Shown here in pieces: positions 8,032 to 16,976 of a stretch of DNA of 64,000 nt (its first letter is position 1; each line of letters begins with the position of its first letter). The notes beneath the pieces are model-generated. The model ran no database searches and was not told where the DNA came from. It worked only from the letters and a program-made list of their open reading frames with translations. Where the stretch lies: contig DATNEY010000032.1 of NCBI GenBank assembly GCA_035606665.1, positions 248,001 through 312,000 on the forward strand, read 5' to 3'. Source of the stretch: DASUGC01 sp035606665 (GTDB lineage Bacteria > Acidobacteriota > Vicinamibacteria > Vicinamibacterales > SCN-69-37). The position numbers and the translations under genes were made by a program.

Positions 8032-9290
8032 GCAATCTGCGGGTGATCGCGATCATTGCGGCTCGCAACGAAGCAGACATCCTTCATCAGGTGTTGGAAG
8101 ATCTGACAACTCAGAACGTTCACGCCTACGTAATCGACGATGGGTCTACCGACGGCACCGCCGAGGTCGTTGGGCGATTGCTCGACCGCGGGGTGATCGG
8201 CTTCGAGAAACGCCCGGACACCGGCATCTTCGAGTGGGCCGACATCCTCAAGCGTAAGGAGCAACTCGCGCTTGAACTGGATGCGGACTGGTTCCTCCAC
8301 CAGGATGCCGACGAGTTTCATGAGAGCCCGTTTCCCGGCCTCGATCTCCGGAGCGCGATCGAGCATGTCGACCGGATGGGTTACAGCGCAATCGACTTCA
8401 AACTCCTCAATTTCCGACCCACGAGCTCTCAGCCCGATTCTTCGGCAGACGTTCGTCGGGCGCTTCGCTTCTACGAACTCCCTGACTACTGGGATGTGAC
8501 ACAGGTCAAGGCGTGGAAGAAATCCGATGTCCGGGTGGACCTTCGCACATCGGGGGGTCATTCAGCCGACTTTCCAACGCGGCTTGTCTATCCCATTCAG
8601 TTTCTCAAACGCCACTATCCAATCCGAAGTCAAGATCATGGCGAACAGAAGGTCTTCGCCGATCGCAAGCCACGGTTCGCTACGGACGAGCGAAACCACG
8701 GGTGGCACGTTCAGTACGACCAGTACGCGCCAGGTGCTTCTTTTGTTCGGGATCCATCGACGCTGACGGAATACGACGGCCGGGCCATGGCCGTTGAGCT
8801 CATGACGACGACTCGCGACGCTTCGCGCCTGGCCTCTGCTGAATTGACCATCCAGCGTTTGAGCGAAGAACAAGAAAGAGCGTACGCAACGCAAGCCCGG
8901 ACAGACGCCGCCCTTGCGAGCGCTTCGCTAGAACTGGAAGAAGAACGACGCCTGCGGGCTGCCGATGCAATCGGCGCCGCGGCTGAGTTCGAGACGCGGC
9001 GCCGCGAGCATGCCGGTGCGATGGCCGGCCTTTCGGAGCGCCTTGAGTCTCAGCGGCGCGAGCAAGCCGAAACGACCGGGAGGCTGACGGAGGAGCTCGA
9101 GGCGACCAGGGCGGATCGGGCTACTGCGACTGACGCGCGCCGCTTGGCGGAATCCGAGCAGCGGCGGCTCGAATTGGGGCTGGAAGTACTCGCTGCCGAA
9201 CTCCAAGCCGTATACCGGTCGCGAAGCTGGAAACTGACGGGACCTCTGCGAGTGATTCTCGGCTGGCTACAGAGAATCACTAGACCCTGA
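8028..9290 (+). CDS. GT2 family glycosyltransferase with C-terminal coiled coil
   Basis: 420 residues. The first 250 are a GT-A glycosyltransferase: VIAIIAARNEADIL, VIDDGSTDGTAEV and the metal-binding HQDADEF. Unusually for GT2, the donor motif region reads like the FkbM/WcaA-neighbour type found with Wzm/Wzt exporters. Residues about 265-400 are strongly heptad-like, rich in Glu, Arg, Ala and Leu (LSERLESQRREQAETTGRL), followed by a basic tail AVYRSRSWKLTGPLR, a motif often seen at the ends of O-antigen locus proteins. Translationally coupled to wzt. The coiled coil may scaffold an assembly complex or set chain length; this is inference. Confidence 0.85.
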   Translation: MSNLRVIAIIAARNEADILHQVLEDLTTQNVHAYVIDDGSTDGTAEVVGRLLDRGVIGFEKRPDTGIFEWADILKRKEQLALELDADWFLHQDADEFHESPFPGLDLRSAIEHVDRMGYSAIDFKLLNFRPTSSQPDSSADVRRALRFYELPDYWDVTQVKAWKKSDVRVDLRTSGGHSADFPTRLVYPIQFLKRHYPIRSQDHGEQKVFADRKPRFATDERNHGWHVQYDQYAPGASFVRDPSTLTEYDGRAMAVELMTTTRDASRLASAELTIQRLSEEQERAYATQARTDAALASASLELEEERRLRAADAIGAAAEFETRRREHAGAMAGLSERLESQRREQAETTGRLTEELEATRADRATATDARRLAESEQRRLELGLEVLAAELQAVYRSRSWKLTGPLRVILGWLQRITRP

Positions 9291-9909
9291 CTGCCCGGGC
9301 GCACACCTCGACTGCGAAGTGCGGATCGCAATGATCGATTTCTTGAGCCGAGAACTCCTCGGTTGTTAGTCCTCTGATCTCCGCGGCGGCGGTGAGGGAA
9401 TTGCCGAAAGACTGAACGGTGACATTGGTCTGCCGGAACGAACGGCAGAGGATCCAATTCAGCCCTGCTGTCGTAAAGCGCCACAACTCATGGTTGTCCA
9501 CTCCGTCCATGCTGACAGCTGGAACCGCCGCCAGCAGAACTCCGCCCGGTCTCAGCATCCGATACAACCCGTCGACCGCAGCCGCCAGATCGCCGATGTG
9601 ATGAAGCACATGAGTGCAGACGATGCAGTCGAAGTGCCCAGGCGGTAGCGTGGTCGCCTTCGTCAGATCCCCGACAATCGTCGCCACTGGGTTCGAATGA
9701 TCCAGATGGAGAATCTCAAGCTGGACGTTCCTGTCCGGCGACAGTCGTGGAACGTACTCGGGATCCTGAAACTCCAGAACGGTACCTCTGATGTCATTCC
9801 GGTGTTGAGTCAGGAAGCGGTCGATGTAGTAACGATGAAAGGGCCGGCCACGATCCAGGCCCCATCTCCAGCTGAATGGCTCGATGCCGTCTGACATCTT
9901 GCTACGCAT
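9280..9909 (-). CDS. SAM-dependent methyltransferase, class I
   Basis: 209 residues of a Rossmann-type methyltransferase of the Methyltransf_11 kind. GTVLEFQDPEYV stands in for motif I and is degenerate, lacking the usual glycine-rich loop. FDCIVCTHVLHHIGD is motif II/post-I and MLRPGGVLLAAVPAV is motif III. Similar proteins occur in O-antigen and capsule loci, where they may modify sugars or cap chains. It converges on the GT2 gene with an 11-bp overlap and lies 2 bp downstream of the amidohydrolase gene, so genes 12930 to 9280 probably form one leftward operon. Substrate unknown. Confidence 0.8.
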   Translation of the reverse strand: MRSKMSDGIEPFSWRWGLDRGRPFHRYYIDRFLTQHRNDIRGTVLEFQDPEYVPRLSPDRNVQLEILHLDHSNPVATIVGDLTKATTLPPGHFDCIVCTHVLHHIGDLAAAVDGLYRMLRPGGVLLAAVPAVSMDGVDNHELWRFTTAGLNWILCRSFRQTNVTVQSFGNSLTAAAEIRGLTTEEFSAQEIDHCDPHFAVEVCARAVRV

Positions 9910-9911
9910 TT

Positions 9912-10991
9912 TCAGGCCTTCTCAACTGTGAACCCGAGTACTCGGGCCGCGTTGTCGCGGTAAAGCCGGTGGAGAACCTCTTCTGGAAGACTAAGAGCGT
10001 GCACGGGCCAGCGGCCCTGCATCGGCTGGTCGGTAACGCAGTAGTTGAAACACTCATCGGCGGTTTCGAGGAACCGGTACCACAGCCGATAGCCCGCGAC
10101 ATCTATGCCCGTATCGAGGCCAAAAAGGATTCGCGTGGAATACTTGATCAGAAAGTCGCGGGCCGAGTAGGGCTGCCGGCCGAGCTCCCCCATTCGGCCT
10201 GATAGATCGATGAAATAGTTCGGGCAGGAATCGAGCATCCCTGCAACCCACGCCAGGTTCTCGGCGTAGCACCCGACGTGGGCACCGACGAACACGGTCG
10301 ATGGATGCCGGGCGACCAACCTCTTGAACGCCTCAAGAATGGCGAGGAATGACGGGTACGGTGGCGAAGCAAACGCAAACTCTGGATGCCTGCTGAGCTC
10401 GTCCCATCGCTCGTTCGTCTCGTCAATCGGGTCGAAGAACGCGACCGGATCGGCGACGTGGATCAGCACCGGCCATCCAAGACGGCCAGCGGTCTCCCAC
10501 ACAATCGCCAGCCTTGCGTCGTCCACGGCGACCAAGCTGCCCCTTTCATCGCGTACCTGGAGACCGAACGGTTTCCATACTTTCAGTCCACTGGCGCCCC
10601 ACGATCGTTGCGTTTCAAGGCGACGGCAGGCGTACTCCGGAAAACCGTCGCCGAGTTCGGGCCAGCGATTCCAGTCGATTCCGCCGAAGACTCTGAAGCG
10701 GGACGAACCAGCAAGTTTTTCGAGGTGGCGTCGAAGGACGGCCTCTCCCCAGCCGCCATCCAGATCAATGAGGTGAGTAACACCCGCTGCGTCCATCGCT
10801 TCGTGCATTTGGTTCAGCGGACGGTCGATCCATCCGCCGCCGAAGTCGGTATCGAGGTGGTTGTGACAGTCAATCACCGGATACCTCGGCCGAGTCACGG
10901 AGGTCTCCGTCGTGACAAGGCGCACGCGCGGACGCCAGTCCCTAAGAAGCATCGACGTATCCGCGATGCAAGCGAACCTGCGGAAGCTCAT
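9912..10991 (-). CDS. Amidohydrolase-2 family TIM-barrel protein
   Basis: 359 residues. VIDCHNHLD supplies the HxH metal pair at the end of strand 1, VLIHVADP a third histidine, FVGAHVGCYAENL a fourth, and ILFGLDTG the catalytic-position aspartate. This is the layout of the amidohydrolase-2 (ACMSD-like) family of hydrolases and decarboxylases. Its place among glycosyltransferases is unusual and suggests it modifies a sugar or precursor, which is inference. The frame overlaps the upstream gene by 50 bp; an in-frame ATG at 10952 would cut this to about 10 bp and remove 13 residues, and is an equally plausible start. Confidence 0.82.
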   Translation of the reverse strand: MSFRRFACIADTSMLLRDWRPRVRLVTTETSVTRPRYPVIDCHNHLDTDFGGGWIDRPLNQMHEAMDAAGVTHLIDLDGGWGEAVLRRHLEKLAGSSRFRVFGGIDWNRWPELGDGFPEYACRRLETQRSWGASGLKVWKPFGLQVRDERGSLVAVDDARLAIVWETAGRLGWPVLIHVADPVAFFDPIDETNERWDELSRHPEFAFASPPYPSFLAILEAFKRLVARHPSTVFVGAHVGCYAENLAWVAGMLDSCPNYFIDLSGRMGELGRQPYSARDFLIKYSTRILFGLDTGIDVAGYRLWYRFLETADECFNYCVTDQPMQGRWPVHALSLPEEVLHRLYRDNAARVLGFTVEKA

Positions 10992-11796
10992 TCACTATGC
11001 ACGACGCAAACGCCGGATACGCAAGGGATTGAGCATTCACCAGTAGGGACAGGATCGATTGGTCGTGTCGATGATCGATGTAGCGCGATTCGGCACCAGG
11101 ACGGACGACGTCATCAAAGAACCAGGGAGACGTACTGTCGAGGAGGTCGCAGAGAAGCTGACCGCCGGCGGGTGCCTTCAGATACCCCTGAAATCCCCCA
11201 CACACCTGCTCGCTCTCCATTAGGGTTTGGTCAACCGCCGGAGCCGGGGCCTTCTGCCTCAACCGGCGAACGACTGCTTGGGGCAAACCAAGGGGATTGT
11301 CTTCGGCAGGCGGGAATGGCTTCGTCCAGAGCTTGGACGAAAAACCGATTCCTCCTATGTCCGCAATCCGCTCCCTGAACTGCATCTGATCACCGAGCCA
11401 CCCACGCACCTTCGCAGGACACTCGAAGGCAGATACCTTGACGAATAGAGACCCGTGAGCCTGGATGTGCGCCCAGATCGTTGAAAACGACGCAGTCGGA
11501 CAGGCACCACTGTCCATGTAGAAGACGATGTCGCCATCGCCAGCGATGTCGCTGAAGACGTGATAGGTCAGGACACTTTTCCAAGCCCACAAACCGTCGC
11601 CGCGCGGAACGGCCAGTGTGTTCGCGATCTCGCTCTCATTCGGTAGGTTCAGCCCCCGCAGAATCGGAAGGACGTCCGGCCGACTGAACGAGTGAATTCG
11701 GATCGTCTCCTCGCCTTCCAGCTCGCGCCACTGCCGGTTCTGCATCTCCTGAGCCCCAAGGAAGCGGCCGGTCGCATAGTTGACGATGTGAATCAT
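10942..11796 (-). CDS. Uncharacterised protein, probable GT-A-fold sugar transferase
   Basis: 284 residues without a signal peptide. GLWAWKSVLTYHVFSDI followed by GDGDIVFYMDSGACPT (Asp about 95) resembles the W-x-W-K ... YxDxG core of a poorly described protein group found in surface glycan loci. Near the C-terminus, RYIDHRHDQSILSLLV matches the H-R-x-DQS-x-x-SLL motif of the same group. The YMDSG element could be the metal/nucleotide-sugar site of a GT-A enzyme. It follows the GT-B gene by 3 bp and overlaps the amidohydrolase. I recognise the pattern but no named family, so the function is tentative. Confidence 0.7.
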   Translation of the reverse strand: MIHIVNYATGRFLGAQEMQNRQWRELEGEETIRIHSFSRPDVLPILRGLNLPNESEIANTLAVPRGDGLWAWKSVLTYHVFSDIAGDGDIVFYMDSGACPTASFSTIWAHIQAHGSLFVKVSAFECPAKVRGWLGDQMQFRERIADIGGIGFSSKLWTKPFPPAEDNPLGLPQAVVRRLRQKAPAPAVDQTLMESEQVCGGFQGYLKAPAGGQLLCDLLDSTSPWFFDDVVRPGAESRYIDHRHDQSILSLLVNAQSLAYPAFASCIVNELPQVRLHRGYVDAS

Positions 11797-11804
11797 GATT
11801 CACA
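11787..11804. promoter_or_regulatory. 18-bp perfect palindrome at a start codon
   Basis: TGTGAATCATGATTCACA is perfectly self-complementary. It contains both the TGA stop of the upstream GT-B gene and the ATG of the uncharacterised sugar-transferase-like gene (leftward). In RNA it could hide the start codon until ribosomes from the upstream gene open it; it could equally be a DNA-binding site. Role unproven. Confidence 0.5.
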
Positions 11805-12930
11805 CACTGCTCCCGAAGGCCCTGGAGAAAAAATAGGCCCCGGTCCGCAGCCTCCGAACTGATTCGCGGTGCGAAGCGGCATTTCTTTGTCGGATTCGCC
11901 ATGCCTGGTCGTCATCCGCAAAGGCCTCCCGAATACTACTCGCCGAAAAGTCGACGAGTCGATACGAGTCCGGCGCATGAGTCCCTACGAACCTCGCGAG
12001 AGCGGTGCCGTGCGTTGCCACAGTCGCTTTTCCAGACAATGCCGCCTCCATCACAACACCCGACATCTGGCATGCATACGCGGACGGATCGTAGGCGCAC
12101 AACACGACGTCGACCGAGGCCATATCGGCGAAATATCGATCGTTGCTTCGGAACACCGAACTCGCCTGGACTCCAGGAAACCGCTCCCGCAATTCATCCG
12201 CGACCGCCACGTAGCCCTCCGGAAGAAAGAACTGAATGTCCGGATTCACTGTGACGCCACACAGAGCGTCAACGATCACGTCAAAACCCTTTGGGCCATA
12301 CGGACGGCCGAAGTATCCGAACCTGGGCCGGGCGGTGGACTGCATACGTTCGGTTGCCGTCCACCGATCGATCTTGGCAAGCGTCCCTGACGACAAGGGC
12401 AGGAAGATGGCGTCATCGCCGAAAGGTCCAGGCACTTCGGCAAAGGACACGCCGCCGCCTTCTCGCAGCCGCCTCAAGGCGTTCGTTGCCATGTCATTGA
12501 GCCGGCATTGCACACTGGAGTCCGTCGACCAGAAACTCGTCGGGAGCATCAGACAGACAGCGCTCCTGACCTGGGCGCTTTCCAGCCGGTCCGCGAGCGC
12601 CTGCAGGTGCCATGGACTTGGGGTATGCATGAGGACACACGCCCCGTCCGGAATGTCGAGCCCCCAGTACTGCTCCACCACTTCTTGCTGCTGGTGAAGC
12701 AGTGCGTCGAGCGCAGCTACGTTCTCAATGCGGCGATAAGGGCCATTCGTGAAAACCGCTTGGACCGGCCAACCCAGGAGGTCGGGATAGCGAGAGTCCA
12801 CGTCGGCCCCGGCCGCAAACGTGCAAGTGAATCCCAACTCGCGCGCCGTTCGTGCCAGCTCCACATTCGCCGACAGGTGATGGCCTACCAGCGCGTCCAT
12901 CCCTGGATCAAGAACGATCAGGTGCCGCAT
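11800..12930 (-). CDS. GT-B glycosyltransferase (GT4-like)
   Basis: 376 residues. LVGHHLSANVELARTAREL resembles the N-terminal glycine/histidine region of GT4 enzymes. PRFGYFGRPYGPKGFDVIVDAL marks the start of the C-terminal Rossmann domain. VVLCAYDPSAYACQMSGVVMEAALSGKATVAT is the donor-binding segment, with Glu in the usual position. Divergence from canonical GT4 is considerable, and the specificity is unknown. It is the first gene of the leftward set 12930-9280 and diverges from the large GT2-GT2-GT4 gene. Confidence 0.8.
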   Translation of the reverse strand: MRHLIVLDPGMDALVGHHLSANVELARTARELGFTCTFAAGADVDSRYPDLLGWPVQAVFTNGPYRRIENVAALDALLHQQQEVVEQYWGLDIPDGACVLMHTPSPWHLQALADRLESAQVRSAVCLMLPTSFWSTDSSVQCRLNDMATNALRRLREGGGVSFAEVPGPFGDDAIFLPLSSGTLAKIDRWTATERMQSTARPRFGYFGRPYGPKGFDVIVDALCGVTVNPDIQFFLPEGYVAVADELRERFPGVQASSVFRSNDRYFADMASVDVVLCAYDPSAYACQMSGVVMEAALSGKATVATHGTALARFVGTHAPDSYRLVDFSASSIREAFADDDQAWRIRQRNAASHRESVRRLRTGAYFFSRAFGSSV

Positions 12931-13049
12931 TGCCGCATCCGAACACCGAAAGGGTCGTTGCGCGACCCGTCTCTGAGCGCTTTCTGGCAGAATCGGCCCA
13001 CCAGTGCTCGATGCTAGCGCATTCAGCGCGGCGTATCGGCGAAGGATCC

Positions 13050-16000
13050 ATGCGGCCAGCGCAGTTGACCGTCGTCATTCCCGTCTTCAACAAGGCGGCG
13101 CATCTCGAGGCATGCCTGGAGTCGGTCCTGTCACAAGCAGACACGGACCTTGACGTGGTATGTGTAGACGATGGCTCGACTGATGGGTCTTGGCAACTGC
13201 TTGATGGCTTCGCAAGGCGCGACAATCGCATTCTGCTGATCAGAAATGAGCGGAATCTCGGCCCCGGCGGCGCAAGGAACACCGGCCTTCGAGCAGCGAC
13301 GGGCGCCTGGGTCCAGTTCGTGGATGCCGATGACATCGCCGCGCCGGATGCCTACTCGACGCTGATCAGGCAGGCTGCGGCCAGCATCGATGCCGTCCGT
13401 GGCATGGTCGAGACATTCGCGATCACACCGGGAGACCAATCTCGAGTCGTCAACCCTATCGTCGACCACACCGGCATCCGCCCTCTGGATCACAAGGAGT
13501 TCTGGACGCCGTGGTGGCAGCAATGCTTTCTGTTTTCACGTGAATTCCTGCTGACTCATGGGATTCAATTTCCAGACCTGACGGTCGGCGAGGACGCGGT
13601 CTTTCTTGCCACCGTGCTGGCAAAAGCGCGGCTGGTCTCGAGCGTAGGCCGCGTCACATACTTCCATCGCGAACGGCCGCTCACGGCGAAGTCCCGCAAC
13701 TCCTGCAAACACGCGGAGGACTACGTAGAGCACGCCTCACAAGTGAAGGACCTCTGGATGGCCGTCAAGCCAGAGAGCTGGATGGAAGGGTACCGGCGTC
13801 CGATCGAAGACGACATGCTCGCGTTTATCGACCTCTGCGATTGCCAACCCGAGGCGCGCGCCCAATTGATCGAGGACGTCCGCATTGTCTGCGCAGGTCC
13901 TGAAGGCCTGGCCGAGGTCGACATCGTCATTCCCATCCACAACGCAGCCACGGAGTTGGAAGCGTGTATTGCTTCGGTTGCGAGCCGGACCCGTCGTCCC
14001 TTCCGCTTGATCGCTATTGACGACGGCAGCACAGACCCGGGCATTGGCCACATCCTTCAAGCTCTATCGGAAACATCAGCGATTGTTATCAGGAGAGTGC
14101 AGCGGCGCGGATTCACAACGACAGTCAATGAAGGCCTTGCGCTGTCGTCCGCGCCATACGTCGTGTTGCTGAATTCCGACACCGTCGTGACTGATGGATG
14201 GCTCGACGGCCTTATTGCGGCCGCCGAGTCCAGGCCGGCCGTAGCCACGGTGACTCCGCTGACGAACAACGGCACGGTGTGTTCCGTTCCCGATCTGAAC
14301 GCGCCCGGAGAACTTCCGGCGGGCCTGGATCCTCAGTCAATGGCGGCGCTGGTGAAGGCGAGAAGCCATCGACGGTTTCCTGAGACGCCGACCGGTGTGG
14401 GCTTCTGCATGCTCGTCACGCGAATCGCACTCGACACAATTGGCGCCTTCGATGCGGCGACCTTTGGGGAGGGTTACGGCGAGGAGAACGACTTCTGCCA
14501 ACGAGCTATTCAGGCGGGCTTTGTCAATCTGGTCGATGACAACTCGTTCGTGTACCACGCGGGCCGAGCGTCGTTCGGAGGGTCGGCCGAAAATCGCATC
14601 GCGACGAATCTGGAAGTGATCCGCGGCAGGTTTCCGAACTACTCGACCGACGTGGCGCGTTTCTATGCGGAGGATCCGTTGGGAGCCTTCCGCGCCGACC
14701 TTCGCCGTCAAATCTGGACCGAGGCCACAGACAGCCGAACCGGGCTGACGCGAATCCTCCACGTCCTGCACCAGGGCGGCGGAACCGAGACACACGTCAG
14801 GGACCTGGCTCGACAGCCGGATCCGGATTTCATCAATTACGTCTCGACAAGCGACGCGGTAAGGCTGCAGATCGAGGAGTACTGGCAGGGAGAGCGGACT
14901 CGTACGTGGTTGTTTCCGTTCGAACGGCCTCTCTTGCCAAGCGGAGAGCTCACGAACGAGGGCTACCGCCAAGCCATGCTCGCGGCGTGCGTGGCACTCG
15001 GAGTCGATCTGATTCACGCACATCACCTGATCAACAACACCACCGACCTCGCGGATGTCGCCTCTGCGCTCCGGATCAAGTACGTCGTCACGCTCCACGA
15101 CTACTATTTTCTGTGCCCGTCTTACACCCTGCTCAATCCAGCTTCTGAACCGTGCGGCGCCTGCATTGGCCGAGCCAGTCCCGAGTCCGCCGGACCTTGC
15201 CTGCGACATGCCGGTCATGAACCTGGCTATCTACAGACGCACCAGGACGCGATGGAATCCTTCCTCAGCGATGCAACCTGCGTTTTTGCGCCTCACGATC
15301 GCGTCCGGGAGGTCTTCGCAGAACACCTGCCATGGCTGCAGGAACGGATCTTGATCGTTCCACACGGACACGAGTGGACTGACACACAGCAGGCGGACAA
15401 GCCGCCGGAGCCGCAACCGCTGGTGGACAGCGCGACGCTGAACATTGCGGTCATCGGTGGACTGGAGCCTCACAAAGGCCTGTCGGCATTCAAGCGTCTG
15501 CTTCACGCCAACTCCGAAGCTCGATTCGTTTTTCATCTCTACGGTTGGACGCCGGACGCCGATCTGCGATCGCAAATCGGGCAACCGCATCGAGTCGGCG
15601 GCTCAACCATGGTCTATCACGGCCCCTACGAGGCATCCGACATCGTCTCTCGCATGCGTCGCGACGGCATTCAGATCGGATTGCTGCTCGCGGTCTGGGA
15701 AGAGACCTTCAGTTTTGCTCTCAGTGAATTCGTTGCCGCTGGCACTCCGGTCGTTGCCGGTAATCTCGGCGCACAGGGCGAGCGCGTGCGCCGATGCCGG
15801 CTCGGATGGACTGTTGAAAGCACGGCGAACAGCGAAGAGATTCTGACGATACTTCGACGAGTCGTCGCAGAACCCGCTCTGCTTCGCGATGTGTCGCAGG
15901 CCATGCGGCGTAACGAAGCATTGCCGGGCCTCAGAGACATGTGGCACACCTATGCTGAGCACTATCGGCTCGCGACCAAATTCGAGGAGTCGGCTGTGAA

Positions 16001-16274
16001 CAATGCGCGTAGAAGAACCATCAGGCCAAGCCCTGAGTACGTCGAGTTTCTGGCGCGTAGGGGGCAGACTCCAGAACATGATTCACGGCTGATAAATGCC
16101 CTAACCATCGCCCGCGAGGAGAACGCGGCGCTTCGAGAGCGTCTTCAGTCGCCTCGACATCGCCTGGCCGACACGGCTGCGAACTTCCTCCACAGGATCC
16201 CGATCCTCTGGCCGCTCGTCGCGAAGGTGACGGACGCCCTCATTCGACGGAACCGGACGAAAAGAAATACCTAG
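13050..16274 (+). CDS. Three-module glycosyltransferase, GT2-GT2-GT4
   Basis: From the ATG at 13050 (preceded by GAAGGA) the protein has 1,074 residues; an upstream in-frame start at 13011 is possible. Module 1 (about 5-250): TVVIPVFNKAAHLEACLESV, VCVDDGSTDGSW, QFVDADD. Module 2 (about 287-540): DIVIPIHNAATELEACIASV, AIDDGSTDPG, LLNSDTVVTDGW, GEGYGEENDFCQRA. Module 3 (about 566-965), GT4: ILHVLHQGGGTETHVRDLA, VTLHDYYFLCPSYTLL, AVIGGLEPHKGL, FALSEFVAAGTPVVAG. A short charged helix and hydrophobic tail end the chain. Such fusions make several linkages of a repeat unit in one polypeptide. It is the largest biosynthetic enzyme of the locus. Confidence 0.9.
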   Translation: MRPAQLTVVIPVFNKAAHLEACLESVLSQADTDLDVVCVDDGSTDGSWQLLDGFARRDNRILLIRNERNLGPGGARNTGLRAATGAWVQFVDADDIAAPDAYSTLIRQAAASIDAVRGMVETFAITPGDQSRVVNPIVDHTGIRPLDHKEFWTPWWQQCFLFSREFLLTHGIQFPDLTVGEDAVFLATVLAKARLVSSVGRVTYFHRERPLTAKSRNSCKHAEDYVEHASQVKDLWMAVKPESWMEGYRRPIEDDMLAFIDLCDCQPEARAQLIEDVRIVCAGPEGLAEVDIVIPIHNAATELEACIASVASRTRRPFRLIAIDDGSTDPGIGHILQALSETSAIVIRRVQRRGFTTTVNEGLALSSAPYVVLLNSDTVVTDGWLDGLIAAAESRPAVATVTPLTNNGTVCSVPDLNAPGELPAGLDPQSMAALVKARSHRRFPETPTGVGFCMLVTRIALDTIGAFDAATFGEGYGEENDFCQRAIQAGFVNLVDDNSFVYHAGRASFGGSAENRIATNLEVIRGRFPNYSTDVARFYAEDPLGAFRADLRRQIWTEATDSRTGLTRILHVLHQGGGTETHVRDLARQPDPDFINYVSTSDAVRLQIEEYWQGERTRTWLFPFERPLLPSGELTNEGYRQAMLAACVALGVDLIHAHHLINNTTDLADVASALRIKYVVTLHDYYFLCPSYTLLNPASEPCGACIGRASPESAGPCLRHAGHEPGYLQTHQDAMESFLSDATCVFAPHDRVREVFAEHLPWLQERILIVPHGHEWTDTQQADKPPEPQPLVDSATLNIAVIGGLEPHKGLSAFKRLLHANSEARFVFHLYGWTPDADLRSQIGQPHRVGGSTMVYHGPYEASDIVSRMRRDGIQIGLLLAVWEETFSFALSEFVAAGTPVVAGNLGAQGERVRRCRLGWTVESTANSEEILTILRRVVAEPALLRDVSQAMRRNEALPGLRDMWHTYAEHYRLATKFEESAVNNARRRTIRPSPEYVEFLARRGQTPEHDSRLINALTIAREENAALRERLQSPRHRLADTAANFLHRIPILWPLVAKVTDALIRRNRTKRNT

Positions 16275-16394
16275 GACGTAAGACCGCGGGCAACCCGCTG
16301 CCCCTTCGTCGCCGTCTTCTCAGAAACTCGCACCCAAGCGCTAACGGCCACTTCACCGGCGTTGGAGTTTTTCCCACACCCAAGCCACCAGCCA

Positions 16395-16409
16395 TTGGAA
16401 TTCTTCCAA
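16395..16409. promoter_or_regulatory. Inverted repeat TTGGAA-TTC-TTCCAA
   Basis: A perfect 6-nt-arm inverted repeat in the 237-bp gap before the coiled-coil gene, about 55 bp upstream of the sigma-54-like promoter. Position and symmetry would suit an activator site, but this is conjecture. Confidence 0.35.
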
Positions 16410-16448
16410 CATGGGTCTCGTCATAGGACCTGATATTTCTTGACCCAT

Positions 16449-16466
16449 TCGGCACGCCGATTGCCT
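16449..16466 (+). promoter_or_regulatory. Possible sigma-54 (-24/-12) promoter
   Basis: TTCGGCACGCCGATTGCC has GG and GC exactly 10 bases apart with GGCACG-N4-TTGC, matching the sigma-54 consensus except for C before the GG. Transcription would begin near 16476, about 36 bp before the coiled-coil gene. Seen by eye only, and one match in a GC-rich genome can be chance. Confidence 0.4.
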
Positions 16467-16511
16467 GAAGCACTGCGTCAGACGATGGTATCGTCGTCGG
16501 AAAGGTCAGGC

Positions 16512-16964
16512 ATGTCGGACGAACGATTTGTCGCAATTGAGCAGCGGCTGGATTCCGTGGACCGCAGCATCAACAACCTGAGCAATCGCGTGGGCCACGT
16601 GGAGGTCAACCTCACCAGCCGGATGGACCGCCTGGAGAGCGAACTCGGCGGACGAATGGACCGCCTTGAAGGTGAGCTCGGCGAACGGATCGACTGTCTC
16701 GACCGCCAACTCGGCGGACGGATGGACCGCCTCGAAGGCGATCTCGGCGGACTCGGCGGACAGATAGAGCGACTCGCGACTCACATGCACGTGCTTCACG
16801 AGGACCTGGTCGACAGAATCAAGGCGCTCGCGCCGGACTTCCAACCGCTTCGTCGGGAATTCATGCGCGCCGACGATAAGTTGCGCGATGAACTAGATAT
16901 CCGCCTCGTACCGCTCGAAGCGGACCTTCGACTGCGCTCGAAGAAGCGCCGGGGTACCAGCTAG
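16512..16964 (+). CDS. Small hendecad-repeat coiled-coil protein
   Basis: 150 residues from the ATG at 16512; an ATG at 16440 would add 24 residues, but the possible promoter overlaps that start. The core is four 11-residue repeats, MDRLESELGGR / MDRLEGELGER / IDCLDRQLGGR / MDRLEGDLGGL, encoded by near-identical 33-bp units, with further heptad-like sequence on both sides. There is no signal peptide or membrane segment. Hendecad periodicity predicts a long, slightly right-handed coiled coil. I do not recognise a family; scaffolding or partner binding is the only reasonable suggestion. It converges on the M1 peptidase gene 12 bp later. Confidence 0.7.
   Translation: MSDERFVAIEQRLDSVDRSINNLSNRVGHVEVNLTSRMDRLESELGGRMDRLEGELGERIDCLDRQLGGRMDRLEGDLGGLGGQIERLATHMHVLHEDLVDRIKALAPDFQPLRREFMRADDKLRDELDIRLVPLEADLRLRSKKRRGTS
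16623..16754 (+). repeat. Four tandem 33-bp coding repeats
   Basis: Units begin at 16623, 16656, 16689 and 16722, each encoding one 11-residue coiled-coil repeat. Unit 3 is the most diverged (IDCLDRQLGGR). The near identity of units 1, 2 and 4 at DNA level suggests recent expansion by slippage or unequal crossover, so length may vary between strains. Confidence 0.85.
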
Positions 16965-16976
16965 CTTCTACCGCCT

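Noticed and set aside
16623..16754. Regular 33-bp repeats considered as a CRISPR array
   Set aside because: Units are directly adjacent with no spacers and stay in one reading frame coding for a coiled coil.
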